Shown here one piece after another: positions 22,060-32,543 of a DNA stretch of 64,000 bases. Source of the DNA: Cheiracanthium punctorium (taxonomy: Eukaryota; Arthropoda; Arachnida; Araneae; Cheiracanthiidae). The notes beneath the pieces were generated by a model, which was not told where the DNA came from, did no database searches, and was given only the letters and a program-made list of their open reading frames with translations. Position 1 is the first letter of the stretch, and the number at the start of each line of letters is the position of its first letter. Both the position numbers and the translations under genes were made by a program. The stretch lies in NCBI GenBank assembly GCA_038373885.1, contig JAWZYV010016546.1, positions 186,001-250,000 on the forward strand, written 5' to 3'.

Positions 22060-22547
22060 TTAACCCTTTAAAGCGCAGTGTTCCCGCTCTGGGAACACCA
22101 AACTCTGACGTTTCGACTGTTGTTAGTCACAAAGAATAGATTTGATTTCTATAAAAAATAGTTGCGAGTGACATAGCTCCACGAAAATCCTTTACTTTTT
22201 AGCACGTCCTTTCCCGTAAAAAAATGGTCACCATTATTTTTAACAGCACTGAGATCTGCTGAAAAATTGAAGAATGCGAGAACAGCTGGATACATTGCCC
22301 CATGCTGGAAAAAGGGCAGCTGTTGCCATCGCTCGACTTAACTACCGATGGCAACGGCTGGCTTTGGCACAGCTGGTTTGGCACAGGCTACCTTTGGCAC
22401 AGCCAGCTGTGCCAAAAAAGGGTCTCTAGATCTGTGGCACGTGATGAACGTTTCGATCGTATGCCATCTTGCTGGTAGTTAAGTCGAGCGATGGCAACGG
22501 CTGCCCTTTTTTCAGCATTAGAAAAGGGTTGCGTCTTAAAGGGTTAA
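22060..22547 (-). mobile_element. piggyBac-like foldback element, copy 3 (B to A)
   Basis: TTAA at both ends. The plus strand begins with the B terminus (TTAACCCTTTAAAGCGCAGTG plus hairpin GTGTTCCC..GGGAACAC) and ends with the A terminus (GGGTTGCGTCTTAAAGGGTTAA). The A half contains an extra partial inverted copy of the GATGGCAACGGCTG block. It is 488 bp and non-coding; the open frames at 22199-22611 are by-products of the inverted repeat. Confidence 0.85.
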
Positions 22548-22559
22548 AACATTGTAAAT

Positions 22560-23220
22560 ATTTCCGGAGACGAGAGGTCAACCAACTCTGGAAAATCCGG
22601 GGAAATCCCACATACTTTTCTCACTCCTACAAACGACCAAAAATTCCATTTTCACGAGAAACGACGTTATTTTTCCGGAGCTTTCATTAACAAGCCCCCC
22701 TCCTCCCACACTTACTCGCTCCCTTGAGCTAAAATAATCGGGGAAGGTCATTACCCTAATTCGGAAGTTGTTCTCTCTCTCTCCCAATAATGTGTGTGCT
22801 CTTTGCTCGCGCACGCGTGGAACTGGAGCTTAGCTACCTTGCTCCGAGTTTACGCCAGGTAATCTACCTTGTCAAGGGTTGAACGACCGACAGATTTTGA
22901 AAAAGTGAAAGTGTTACAATGCCCCAGCGCTCACCAAATACCGTAGGATTTGAGCAGGGAAGGGTTCGAACTGCGATATCTTTGGTTTATTTGTTTATGA
23001 AAAGGTTAGTTAGTTATTTAACTGAACGCCATCTATAACAGTGCGTTTCGCGTACCAAACAGGGCCGTAGCTCAGCCTTTTACAGGCCAATGTTCCCAGT
23101 TGGGAGCATCCTGGCCAGGTCGGTTGGTCGGCGACTGCCAAGGATCCCCCGGCTGTACGGGGGCCCAGAGAAGCCCTTATGGGTGCCTTAGTACCTGGAT
23201 TTTGAGAAATGATATCGGAA
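22560..23220. other. GC-richer patch sharing a module with 24.3-24.5 kb
   Basis: Between 22738 and 22925 the order is AAGGTCATTACCCTAATTCGG, a TGTGTGTGCTCTTTGC-CGCGCACGCGTGG piece, CAGGTAATCTACCTTG, AAGGGTTGAACGACCG and GTGAAAGTGTTACAATGCCC. Much the same order recurs at 24310-24520. From 23060 to 23215 a CAGGGCCGTAGCTCAGCC start resembles one hAT-like end without a partner. No convincing coding exon. Confidence 0.4.
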
Positions 23221-23463
23221 GGCATAACGCATGAAAACTCAACAACATTTTTTTTTTTCGGAAAGGGTCAAATTCATGTAAATAACGAAAATTAAAAGCG
23301 CTTTTACCTAGTCCTGATTAGAAAAGATTAAATTACCATGACCCCACCCGCAAAAGGTGCCCGGTCAATGACGCGAAGGTTAATATGATAATGATGTTAC
23401 ATGTTAAACACATAAACTTATTGTAATTCAACACATAAATTTATTTGTAGAAGTGTATTGAAA

Positions 23464-23545
23464 AAACTACTAATAGTATTCGATTATCTCGAATGCATTT
23501 AATAATCGATTAATTCAAATAGTTCCATTCATTCATGCCCATCAT
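23464..23545. mobile_element. TAGTGATG-family fragment
   Basis: Contains CTCGAATGCATTTAATAATCG and ends in ATTCATTCATGCCCATCATTA, the reverse complement of the family's TAATGATGGGCATGAATG terminus. Only one end is present. Confidence 0.55.
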
Positions 23546-23663
23546 TAAGTGAATGTTTATTATGCAGCATATCGATCTGTTTGTATATGCTCGAAAGCCC
23601 GAGATATGAACCCTTATTTTTACAAATAAAAGAGAACCCCCCCCCTCTAAAAATAGTCATATG

Positions 23664-23912
23664 CAGTAGCGGATCCAGGGGAGGGGGAGGGGGGCTTCTG
23701 CTCCCACCCAAAAGAGATTGCTAAAGAGTAACATTCTACTTTATTCTACACTTTAAGTAGACATTTTTTTTTAAAAATAATTTTGCGCCTCCCAAAAAGT
23801 TTTACATTACTTTGGATTAAAATTTTGCTTTATTGTACATTTTGTTTGGGTGAAATAAGCTTTTTTCAAAATTTAGCCCCTCCCCCCCAAAATATTTCTG
23901 GATCAGCTACTT
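23664..23912. mobile_element. hAT-like MITE, CAGTGGCGGATCCAG family, copy 1
   Basis: Left end CAGTAGCGGATCCAGGGG; right end TTTCTGGATCAGCTACTTG. Flanks GTCATATG / GTCATATA agree in 7 of 8 bases. Inside are TTTACTTTATT and GTGAAATAAGC pieces common to the copies at 33335 and 41078. About 249 bp, non-coding. Confidence 0.7.
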
Positions 23913-23945
23913 GTCATATATGAGTGCCTATGCCCGACAGAAAAC

Positions 23946-24229
23946 TTAACCCATTTATGCCTAGTGTCCCTTTTTTGGGACGGCATTTTCGCTATTAGTC
24001 GAAAACGTTATTTATTTTTCCTAGCCTTTATTCATGAGTATTGAGCCTCAACTTTACAAAATATTTTAACATGACCTAGTAGGATGTTGATATTTCGATT
24101 TTTATGCAAAATGATTTTAAAAGAAATCATCCTTTGTTCAAGAAGTTGACATCAGAAATTTATCTATTATTTCTGTTATCAGTGAAAATCGAAGAAATTC
24201 GCAAAAATATCCAGGCACAAATGGGTTAA
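23946..24229. mobile_element. Second piggyBac-like MITE family (CCCATTTATGCCT)
   Basis: TTAA flanks both ends. Inverted termini are TTAACCCATTTATGCCTAG and (reverse of the right end) TTAACCCATTTGTGCCTGG, 17 of 19 matching. Just inside the left end lies a GTGTCCC-TTTTTT-GGGAC hairpin, in the same place as the hairpin of the larger piggyBac-like family. 284 bp, AT-rich, no open frame. This is the only copy I see in the window. Confidence 0.8.
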
Positions 24230-24309
24230 GCGAAAGTTACATGGACATGGAACTCCTGTCATATCGACCAATTTCGTCAATGTTGGAAATTTCGGCCCAA
24301 GATTTTTTT

Positions 24310-24570
24310 TTTTAAGAGGCCATTCCTCCATCTCGGAAGTGCTCCTATATGGTTTTTCGTCCGGCTATATAGTGTGTGTGCCCTTTACCTGCGCATGCGT
24401 GGCGAGCACGAGATCTGCCTTTCTCGCTGGCAGTTCTTTTCCGCACAGGTAAGTGACCTCGCGAAAGAGGGTTCATCGACCGCGGTCGCAGTGAAAGTGT
24501 TACAATGACCCAAACTGCTTGGCTCTGGCACGGCTTCTGAACGCAGCAAAGGGTTGAGTTGAGAGAGAGA
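24310..24570. other. GC-richer module, second copy, with receptor-like half sites
   Basis: Matches the 22738-22925 order: GAGGCCATTCCTCCATCTCGG, a GTGTGTGCCCTTTACCTGC / GCATGCGTGG piece, CAGGTAAGTGACCTCG, AGGGTTCATCGACCGCGG and GTGAAAGTGTTACAATGACCC. AGGTAAGTGACCT at 24447-24459 is one base off the IR-1 consensus. The 189-codon minus-strand open frame (24345-24914) begins at a GTG, shows no domain and ends beside the next transposon, so I do not call it a gene. Confidence 0.4.
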
Positions 24571-24919
24571 GAAAAAATAAGAACCAGAGCAAATGCGATT
24601 TTTGGCCTCTTTCCCTGGACGATTATACAAATGTTGCTCGTAATGGCCGTGGGTGAGGTAAGGTTAGGTAAATTAACTAATCGGCAGAATGTCGTATTTG
24701 CATTGTTTTGAAATAGTTTCCTATGTCTTTGAACAGATGGAATTGTTGTCCGATCGATGCTAACTAGTGGGAATGCCTTATCATACACGTGATTTAGAGA
24801 TGTGACTTTTATTTTATTTTTTTCTTGCACTTTTTCTCTCTTCAAGATGGCAACATTCTGTTTCTTGTTCGTCTTTTGCTTCGCTTTTCCCTCTTTGCTA
24901 CCAATGTGTAGCACAGTGG

Positions 24920-25336
24920 TTAACCCTTTAACGCGCAGTGTTCCCGCTCTGGAAACGCCAAACTCTGACGTTTTGACTGTTGCCAGTCACGAAGAATAGA
25001 TTGGATTTCTATAAAGATAGTTGCGGGTGACAGAGCTCCACGAGAATCCTTTACTTTTTAGCGCGTCATTTCCCGTCAAAAAATGGTCACGAATATTTTT
25101 AACAGCACTGACATCTGCTGGAAAGTGGAAGAATGCGAGAACAGCTGGATAAATTGCCCAATGCTGAAAAAAGGGCAGCCGTTGCCATCGCTCGACTTAA
25201 CGACCAGCAAGAGGGCGGACGATCGAAACGTTCATCGTGTGCCACAGATCTAGAGCCCCTTTTTTGGCGACAGCTGGCTGTGCCAACGGCTGCCCTTTTT
25301 TCAGCATTCGGAAAGGGTTGCGCCTGAAAGGGTTAA
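24920..25336 (-). mobile_element. piggyBac-like foldback element, copy 4 (B to A)
   Basis: TTAA at both ends. B terminus at left (GCGCAGTGTTCCCGCTCTGG, hairpin partly decayed to GGAAACGCC); A terminus at right (GGTTGCGCCTGAAAGGGTTAA). All internal blocks of the family are in order. 417 bp. Confidence 0.85.
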
Positions 25337-25530
25337 AGTCACTGACACTGGTAGATGGCTCAAGTGGAGGTACAGGGTTCTGCCCTCTCGCGGGGCCGTC
25401 GGTCTAGCGGTCTGGAGTTTTGGGTGGTTTTCTCCAGATGTAGCGTGAATACGCGCTAGACTCCCATAAGTCCTCCCCCAAGGCATTTGCTCCCCCCCCC
25501 CTTGTGGTTGTCCTTTCTTTGACGTGGATT
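25337..25530 (+). repeat. Dispersed repeat family X, copy 1
   Basis: Carries GACACTGGTAGATGGCTCAAG, AGGGTTCTGCCCTCTCG, GTCTGGAGTTTTGGGTGG, TTTTCTCCAGATGTAGCGTG and CCCAAGGCATTTGCT. The same order recurs at 27425 and 31818, with a short reverse-strand piece near 46715. The steady order in unrelated surroundings points to an interspersed repeat, perhaps a SINE tail or LINE end; I could not decide the class. Confidence 0.6.
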
Positions 25531-25599
25531 TATAAGCGGTTCCTCGTGTACAAGCACACAAATCCCAATACACTTTCCAACAACAACAACAATAACCCG

Positions 25600-27420
25600 C
25601 TTTGCTTGGGGTTGGCCAGTCCTCTGCTACTGAAGAAGAAAGAAATTTTGCAGATTTTCCAACGTATGTTAGTGCTACTTAAAGCTGTTTTATTTTAAAA
25701 TCTGCTGTTTTAAGAATGAATCAACAAATTAAAAATATGTTTTCATGAGGTGTACTATGCATGCACACAAACTTTACGATTTATAAAACATATAGTAAAA
25801 AAAGAAACTGATAAAAGCAGTGTTTTCTGAAATAGATGCCATTTAAGACTTTTGGGTTTTAATATATAAGAAGAACTCTATTTTCTTTTTTAAATGCGTG
25901 GTATAGAATAAGTTTATCAAGAGTGAATAAAACTGTTTGTGAAAAAAAAAAACTAATTTTTTTCAAGTCATATAATTTTGTGATTTTTAAAACAATGCAA
26001 GTGTCATGTGGCGAGTTTAGGTTTTTTTTTTTCAAAAGTTTTCTTAAGTACATATTTCGTGTTTCTTAATTGAATAAAATCATTAAAAATAGTTTTGCAC
26101 TCATTTATAATATGTTTTAATTTCTATGTTTTAATTAAGGGTGGGTGTAAGCTATTCGTTTTTCATATATTAAAATTTTTCCCTGTATAGTTCATTGCAA
26201 GCTGTTTAATAGTGAATAATTTTTTTCAGAAAAATGTTTCTGCATAAAGTAATTCCAAAGTTAAATTCATCTGATGCTTTAGTGAAATTTCCCATTTATC
26301 ATATTTTGACATAAAAGAAAAGCAAATAGTTTTGCACAAGTAGTTTCATAAATTTTGATTTAATAATGTGTAAGATTTCCACCTTCCGGAAAAGAACTTT
26401 CGAATATAGATTTGACATCTAACTCCTAGTCAACCACGACTTGCCAATTTCTTCCCGCAAACGACACCAATAAACATACTGTTGCCAGTCCTTACGTACT
26501 AATTTTCCACAGCAAACATTTACCAAACAAAACCCTCGGTGATTACCCCATAAACAGTGCATAAAGTGATAACAACACAAAAGACAAAGTAGTATGCAAT
26601 CATAAGCTGGCGATTTTTGGTACAGTGTTGCAAAGGGAGAAAGGGGATAAATTTGAATGACCAGTCGCGCAGACAACTCAGCACCGCACGCAAATGCGGA
26701 AAAGAAAAATAAAAAAATGAAAAGAAGGGGGTTGGTTCCATCTATTTACTCTCTGAAGTAGTTAGTTGCGGATTTTTCGGGGTTGAACTGTTCGGCCGGC
26801 GGGAAAAAAAAAAAAAAAAAAAAAAAAATGAATGAAAACTGTGTCAGTGTCCCAATTTTTCTGTCGAAAATTCCACTTTCACTTCATTCTATGGTTGTGT
26901 CCGATGCAGTCGCAAAAAAAACTGGGTTACGAGGAAGGGGGAAAAAATAAATAAAGAAAAAAAAATGTTCGAATTCGAATCAGGAAGAAAAATTCGTCTG
27001 TCCTTATACCACTGTAGGTAGGCAGCAGAGAAAAAAAGGGGGTCAGAGCAAGGGAAATCGAGAGCAGAGAATCGGGGACGCAATTACGTCTTAGGGGTGG
27101 TTAAATAATAACAATTGCAAGTTGCGGATATCTAGTATGGGTTGTTTACACTTTCACTGAACGTGATCTGGTCGTCTGGTTCAGATCTTGAAGGGAAATG
27201 TAGGCTGTTGGCACATTATGCTCCAAATACGTGAATTGAACTCTCTTTTGCTTTATTTGTTCTGAAGAAAGTGGCATCAGTGCGTGATTCGTGATTCTAG
27301 ATTGTTTGAATTTCTTGCATATTTTATCAGCTTTGCGTTGTGTTTCAAGAGCTTTGTGTATTCCCGTAATATGTAGCTGCGATATTCAATTAATTATTTC
27401 CAGTCAGAGTTCGCATATCA
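25600..27420. other. AT-rich spacer and a G-rich/A-rich patch, no gene
   Basis: AT-rich from 25700 to 26400. From 26420 to 27120 composition is mixed, with poly-A at 26807-26827 and many A-rich runs. The overlapping minus-strand open frames at 26419-26741 and 26889-27083 lack any domain I recognise. Confidence 0.5.
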
Positions 27421-27424
27421 GTGG

Positions 27425-27605
27425 GCGAGTGGCTGACACTGAACGTTTGTAGATGGCTGAAGTGTGTTCTGGGTTCTGGCCTCTCGGAGTTTTGGGCGGC
27501 TTTCTCAAGATGTAACGTGAATAAGCGTTAGAGCCCTTTAAAAAGTGCTGCCCCCCCCAAGGCATCCCCGCTTAGACAGATCGAACTAGTGTAGCTTTCC
27601 CTGAA
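27425..27605 (+). repeat. Dispersed repeat family X, copy 2
   Basis: Same order as the 25337 copy: GCTGACACTGAACGTTTGTAG, GGGTTCTGGCCTCTCGGAG, TTTTGGGCGGCTTTCTCAAG, ATGTAACGTGAATAAGCG and CCCCCAAGGCATCCCCGC, ending near an ATAAATAAATAA tail. Confidence 0.6.
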
Positions 27606-27709
27606 TAAAAATAAATAAATAACACCCAGTCAGAGTTTTAGTTTGCTTGTAAAATTACTTTAGTATGAATGTAAGAAATAGGAGAAAAACTCATACGGTA
27701 ATTATAAAC

Positions 27710-27712
<3 letters not shown>

Positions 27713-27751
<39 letters not shown>
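27713..27751. repeat. (TA)n microsatellite
   Basis: An uninterrupted AT dinucleotide run of about 38 bp within the first unit of the surrounding tandem array. Confidence 0.95.
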
Positions 27752-27752
<1 letters not shown>

Positions 27753-28149
27753 CAGCTTCCTTATTTGTCTGCAATTTTACTTGCGCTATAATATACATCA
27801 GGTACGGTATAAACTCTCCCTTTTTTTAAGCAGTATTCTAATTTGTCTGTAAACTACTTACACTGCAGTATACATCGGATACGGAAGAAATCCCAGAATA
27901 GTAATTATAAACCACTTTTTTAATCAACATTCTAATTTTTCTATAAAACTACTTAAACTGAAGTACACTTTGGAAACGAGAGAAGGTAATTATAAACCAC
28001 GTAGTTTTTTTTTTTTTTTAATCAGCATTCTAGTTTGCCTGTAAAACTACTTACATTGCAGCATACATTCAAGGATCAGAGAAAAGTTAAAATGGTTAAA
28101 AAAGAAAAACTGTACACTTATAAACTGTTTTTTTAATTCTAGCTGTAAA

Positions 28150-28712
28150 ACTATCTTATAACGAGCATGAAGGGACCGCGATATTTGCTCGTTATAACCG
28201 AGTACTCGTAAAAAATGGGTTCATGAAAAAAATCATAAAAATTTTTACATGCTTACTATGTTACTTACTCTTTTTCATTTCTGTACTGTACAAAGGAAGC
28301 TATTTAATTTATTTTGAAAGGTCTTATTGTCCTTTTCTTGTGTTGTTTGTTCATTGGATGCCCTCAAAACATCGTCATTTGTAACCCCTGGCTTTAAAAA
28401 AAGTTTAAAGTTTTCCTGGGCACTAAAAAAGCCATCGACTATGTTTCAGAGAGGTTTAGGTTAAAACTCGTCATATTCGTCTCTTTCATTGACTTCCGAA
28501 TGTTAAAGGAATTTTTCCAAAAATGGATTAGCTGGGTTGGAGTCAATAAAACTACTATGAATCATAAACCGATTGCTCGCTATAACCGGGGTTTACTCGT
28601 TAAAAGCGAGTTGTGGTCCCACAGACTTAACATTGTACCAACCAAGTGCCTCCAATTTCCTCGTTAAATCAGGGCTCGTTATGAAACGAGTCCAACTCTG
28701 TTGTTTCAAACA
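28150..28712. mobile_element. Tc1/mariner-like fragment splitting the array
   Basis: Holds TTATAACGAGCATGAAGGG, GCTCGTTATAACCGAG, GCTCGCTATAACCGGGG and, at the right end, CGTTATGAAACGAGTCCAAC / CTCTGTTG. These 'gctcgttataac' inverted pieces are typical of pogo/Tigger-type ends (CAGAGTTGGACTCG read inward). The left terminus is not clear. The open frame at 28573-28782 is not a recognisable transposase piece. Confidence 0.55.
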
Positions 28713-29445
28713 ACATCTATATTTACCTGTAAAACTACTTACACTGCGGTGTACGTTGGAAACGAGAAGCTCAAAATGGTGACTATAAACCGCATATATG
28801 AAGCTTTTTTTTAAATCAGCATTCTAGTTTGCCTGTAAAACTACTTACACTGCAGTATACAATGAAGGACTGGAAAAAAAATCAAGATAGTAGTTATAAG
28901 CAATTTTTTTTTTTTTTTTTTTTTTTTTTAATGGGATGTCGGAATTAAGCTTTAAATCGGCATTCTCATTTGCCTGTAAAACTACTTACATTGCAGTATG
29001 CACTGAGAGCACCAGAAAACTCAAAATGTTAGTCGCATACTACATTTTTTTTTTTTTTTTTTTTTAAGTTTTAAACATGAACCTCATTTGCCTGTAAAAC
29101 TACTTACCCTGCAATATTAATTAGAAGGGTGGAAAACTTAAATAGGTTATTTTTTTTTCTCTTCATCATACACTTTGTTTAAGTCACTTTAGCTTTTTCG
29201 ATAACTTAGTCCCTCCCAAAAATTTTTCATGCATTGCTTTAGGGACACGTTTTACTTCGTTTTATATTTTGTTTAGGTCGAACAAACTTTTCTTGAAAAT
29301 TAAACCCTCCCCAAAATTTTTCTCTATCCTCCACTGCCCCCCTATACCTTTTCTGTGCGTGTGTGGGGGGGGGGGAGATTTCCGCCCACAACTGAATGCA
29401 TACTTCTTTTAATCCAATAAAAAAATTGAAAGAAATGCCAGTCAC

Positions 29446-29609
29446 TGGCTGATCCTAGGGGAGGGGGGGCACATGGGCACGTGCCCCAAACAAACTAAAT
29501 TTGCGCTGAAGAAGATTTACTTATATTTGGTAAATTTGAATGAATATATGAGAAAGAGGAGACAGAAATATTTCGAGCCTCAAGAATTTTTTTTCGATAT
29601 CCGCCACTG
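29446..29609. mobile_element. hAT-like remnant, CAGTGGCGGATCCAG family
   Basis: Left CACTGGCTGATCCTAGGGG; right GATATCCGCCACTG. It has the family's G-rich left subterminus. Target duplication not clear. Another degenerate scrap of the family (29160-29345) lies just upstream. Confidence 0.5.
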
Positions 29610-29749
29610 ACGTCAGTATCTGAATGAGAGACAAAAATCTCATACAGATAACAGTTCCCACAAATAGACTGCTGCCACAAAACGTTTATTAACTTCTGAT
29701 TAAAAAAAAAACAAAAGACCCCCCACACACACCTCTCGAGATGACCCCC

Positions 29750-30112
29750 ACCCCCCACCCTGTTTACGATTTCTCGGTCGTCCACTCACCTCGCATTTTT
29801 GCCCAGTTTTCTTCTCTCTCGCGGTCGGCCAATGGCCCCTGACTCCGGGCCCTCCCCCCCTCACTCCCCCACGTGACTTCCTAGCCTCGTGCCCAGGACG
29901 TTGACACTCTCTCTCGTGCCATCTTAGCAACGACGCAATCTCTAGACACGGAGAGAGAAAAGAAGAGAGAAGAGAGAGAGACTTTGGCGCAGTTTATCTC
30001 CCCGGAATCCGTCGCCAAGTGGTCGAGGGGTTGCCGGAATTATCTTTGGAGAGAGAAAAGCGGAGACGGGTTCTTATTTTTTTTTTCGAGGTCAAGGTCT
30101 CCGTTCCCGAGA

Positions 30113-30160
<48 letters not shown>
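29750..30160. promoter_or_regulatory. GC-rich island with an RFX X-box match
   Basis: CpG- and C-rich between 29750 and 29960. GCCATCTTAGCAAC at 29918-29931 fits the RFX X-box pattern RYYNYY(N1-3)RRNRAC exactly, with a 2-bp spacer. GGTCGGCCAATGGCCCC near 29825 contains a CCAAT and resembles the 44.5 kb island. A (TC)n run closes the segment. The candidate role is promoter or enhancer. The open frames here are short, overlap on both strands and include simple-sequence Arg-Glu or Ser-Leu runs, so I call no gene. Confidence 0.35.
30116..30158. repeat. (TC)n microsatellite
   Basis: About 42 bp of uninterrupted TC repeats. It generates the spurious repeat-rich open frames on both strands. Confidence 0.95.
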
Positions 30161-30161
<1 letters not shown>

Positions 30162-30558
30162 GAATGTTCTCTGGACAGTATATCTGAAATAGTTCCTTCC
30201 AGGAAAAAATATAATAATAAATAAAATAGAATAAAAATGGAGAGATATTGGAGGGAGCAAATCGAACAGGCTATTGGCAATAACAAGTGAGAGACTCTTT
30301 TGGTAAAGGAAAGAAATTCGTCACGTAGGCCCAGTGCGGAGCTATGTGGAAAACAACAGGATCCCATGGCGGATCCAGAAGTTTTAAGATCCACTTTATA
30401 TTAGTGAGCGCCTTTTACCTAATGTAAATATATTTTTCCCGGAGGGGCGCGCGTCTCCTGCGTTCTGCCTTTGGATCTGTCCTTAGACAGATGAGAGGGG
30501 CTTGGAAGCTTCAACCCCACCACCACAAAAAAACATTGCGTAACCCTTTTAGACCTGA

Positions 30559-30915
30559 TTAACCCTTTAACGCGCAGTGTTTCCGCTCTGGGAACACCAA
30601 ACTCTGACGTTTCGACTGTTGCCAGTCACGAAGAATAGATTGGATTTCTATAAAAATAGTGGCGGGTGACAGAGCTCCACGAGAATCCTCTACTTTTTAG
30701 CACGTCATTTCCCGTAAAAAAAAAAAATGGCCACGATTATTTTTAACAACACTGACATCTGCTGAAAAATGGAAAAAAATGCGAGAACAGCTAGATAGAT
30801 TGACCAATGCTGAAAAAAGGGCAGCCGTTGCCATCGCTCGACTTAACTACCAGCAAGATGGCGGACGATCGAAATGTTCATCGCGTGCCACAGATCTAGA
30901 GACCGCCAGCCAGCT
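30559..30915 (-). mobile_element. piggyBac-like element, copy 5 (B end, other end lost)
   Basis: Starts TTAACCCTTTAACGCGCAGTG with the B-end hairpin (GTGTTTCCGC..GGGAACACC, one arm base changed) and runs through all family blocks to CCACAGATCTAGAGACC. It then breaks off around GCCAGCCAGCTGCGTC; there is no second TTAA terminus. What follows is a hAT-like remnant. Confidence 0.8.
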
Positions 30916-31120
30916 GCGTCGAAGAACTGAAGAGTAAAATTCATTGTACACTGTTTTAAAATGAAATGAGTTTTTTTTTTTTTAATTAACCCCTCCCCAA
31001 AATATCGATACTGTTTTCGGGTAGCAATTTGCTTTATTACATTTTGATTGAGTCAAATTAGATTTTTAAAAAGATAACCTCGTCAGCAAAAAAAAAGGGA
31101 AAAAATCACTGTCCGCCATT
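30916..31120. mobile_element. hAT-like remnant, CAGTGGCGGATCCAG family
   Basis: Contains the family's CCCTCCCCAAAATAT, GTAGCAATTTGCTTTATTAC and TTGAGTCAAATTAGATTTTT pieces and ends near CACTGTCCGCCATTG. It appears to have replaced or interrupted the distal part of the piggyBac-like copy 5. Confidence 0.45.
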
Positions 31121-31815
31121 GCTGAAAACCGTTTTTTTTTTTTTTTTTTTTTTTTTTATATATATATAGAAGGTTAAACTTAGGGAATTCGAATTTTTAA
31201 AAATTGGAATTGTAGTTGAATTAGTTTTTATCATTAGTATTATTATTAAAGATTTCGAGCCAGATAGCTTCTTCTTTTTTTTTTTTTTTACTTAAAGCTA
31301 ATAAAGGCAGATTATTTTATAAATCGAAGCCTATGTAATTACCACCCACCACCCCCAATCTGGTGGAACTGGAGTTTTTAGATTCTAGAATTACTGCAAA
31401 TTATTTAGAAATTATTAAGTGATTTATTGTATTGTATTTATTAAGGAATTTATTGAATTTGTAAAAAAATTTACCCATAAGAGTTTTTTGCATTATCTTT
31501 GTGTTCATTAAGTAGTATTAAAGTATAAATTGATTGTTTAATTGCAAGAAAAATTAATTGTAGAAATACAATTATTGTCTGAAAATGATGAATTAAATTC
31601 TAATTAAAGCATTAAAATTAAAGGCTGAAACCGGATCACCGTGAAATAAAATACGTACTGCTAAAACCAATAAACGTAATAAGGGATTTATTTTCGATGT
31701 CTTTACGCATTAAAATGGTTAAATTTATGAAATACGAACACATATAAAACGTATGAACGAATAAACTAAATGACAAAATTTCGAAATTATTTTACTCCTT
31801 TTTATCAGTTATGTA
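31121..31815. other. AT-rich spacer
   Basis: Poly-T at 31131-31157 followed by TATATATATA, another poly-T near 31275, then AT-rich DNA. No genes, termini or motifs recognised. Confidence 0.55.
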
Positions 31816-31817
31816 TT

Positions 31818-31995
31818 ATATGTCATAAGGTTTAGGGTTCTTACCTTTCGCACAGCTGTCGATTTAACGGTCTGGAGTTTGGGGCGGTTTTCTCCATATC
31901 TAAAGAGAATATTCTTTAGAAGACCCTTAAAATGACCCCCAAGGCTCCCCTTTAGGTAGATAGCTTTCGTGCAGCTTTGTTTTAAAACAAGGCAT
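31818..31995 (+). repeat. Dispersed repeat family X, copy 3
   Basis: Same order as the 25337 copy: AGGGTTCTTACCTTTCGC, GTCTGGAGTTTGGGGCGG, TTTTCTCCATATCTAAAGAG and CCCCCAAGGCTCCCC. The minus-strand open frame at 31809-32042 overlaps it and is a by-product. Confidence 0.6.
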
Positions 31996-32543
31996 AACCC
32001 CTTCCCTATGACCACCAATAGAAATAAATTGATTTCTTCCATTTGCGCCTAGATGGCATCACCTGTACTTACACGACTCCCATTTTTTTCCCCTTCTCAC
32101 TTTCAAAAATTTCAGTCCCAAGAAAAAATATCTTAATTTCTAGCATGGGCCGGTTCATCCGGGTTCATTTCTTATCCTATTAGCTGTCAAGGCCACGTAC
32201 CTAGAGAGAAGCCCCACGCTACACATCTGACTTATATGTCGCAAAAAAAGAGGCGTATGATGTATGAGGATACACGTCAGCGTGTTAGAGGAAAGTGGTT
32301 TTTACTGACAGGTGCCGAAATTACCCGCGGTTGCTGATTGCAGCAACCTTTAAATCCCTCTCCAACGAATGGGCGTTATTTAATTGCTAGGCAGTTTTGC
32401 AAGCGTCACGCAAAAAAAAAAAAGTGAAACGGCTGTTAGGTGGTGCATAGTGATTAAATATAACGATTTGTTAATGCGAATTAGTGGCAGCCAAAGGTGT
32501 GTATTTTTACGAGAGGTAGTTTTTGCTTTATAATGTCTCAAAA
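31996..32543. other. Unclassified non-coding DNA
   Basis: Mixed composition with a poly-A at about 32411. The stretch 32200-32400 is somewhat GC-richer (ACACGTCAGCGTGTTAG, AATTACCCGCGGTTGC) but has no recognisable exon, repeat terminus or RNA gene. Confidence 0.45.

Larger units (their letters stand above)
27636..29150 (+). repeat. Tandem array, unit about 90-150 bp with poly-T joints
   Basis: About nine units. Each reads ATCAGCATTCTAGTTTGCCTG, TAAAACTACTTACACTGCAG, TATACATTGGAAACGAGA, CTCAAAATGGTAATTATAAAC and a poly-T of variable length. Clear starts are near 27832, 27925, 28021, 28717, 28818, 28962 and 29075. The variable poly-T accounts for the irregular step. The array is split by a mariner-like piece at about 28150-28712 and carries a (TA)n at 27713-27751. 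Confidence 0.8.

Noticed and set aside
24345..24914. Minus-strand open frame of 189 codons, the longest in the window
   Set aside because: It starts at GTG, shows no domain or codon bias, overlaps another frame on the same strand and lies in the repeated GC-rich module.
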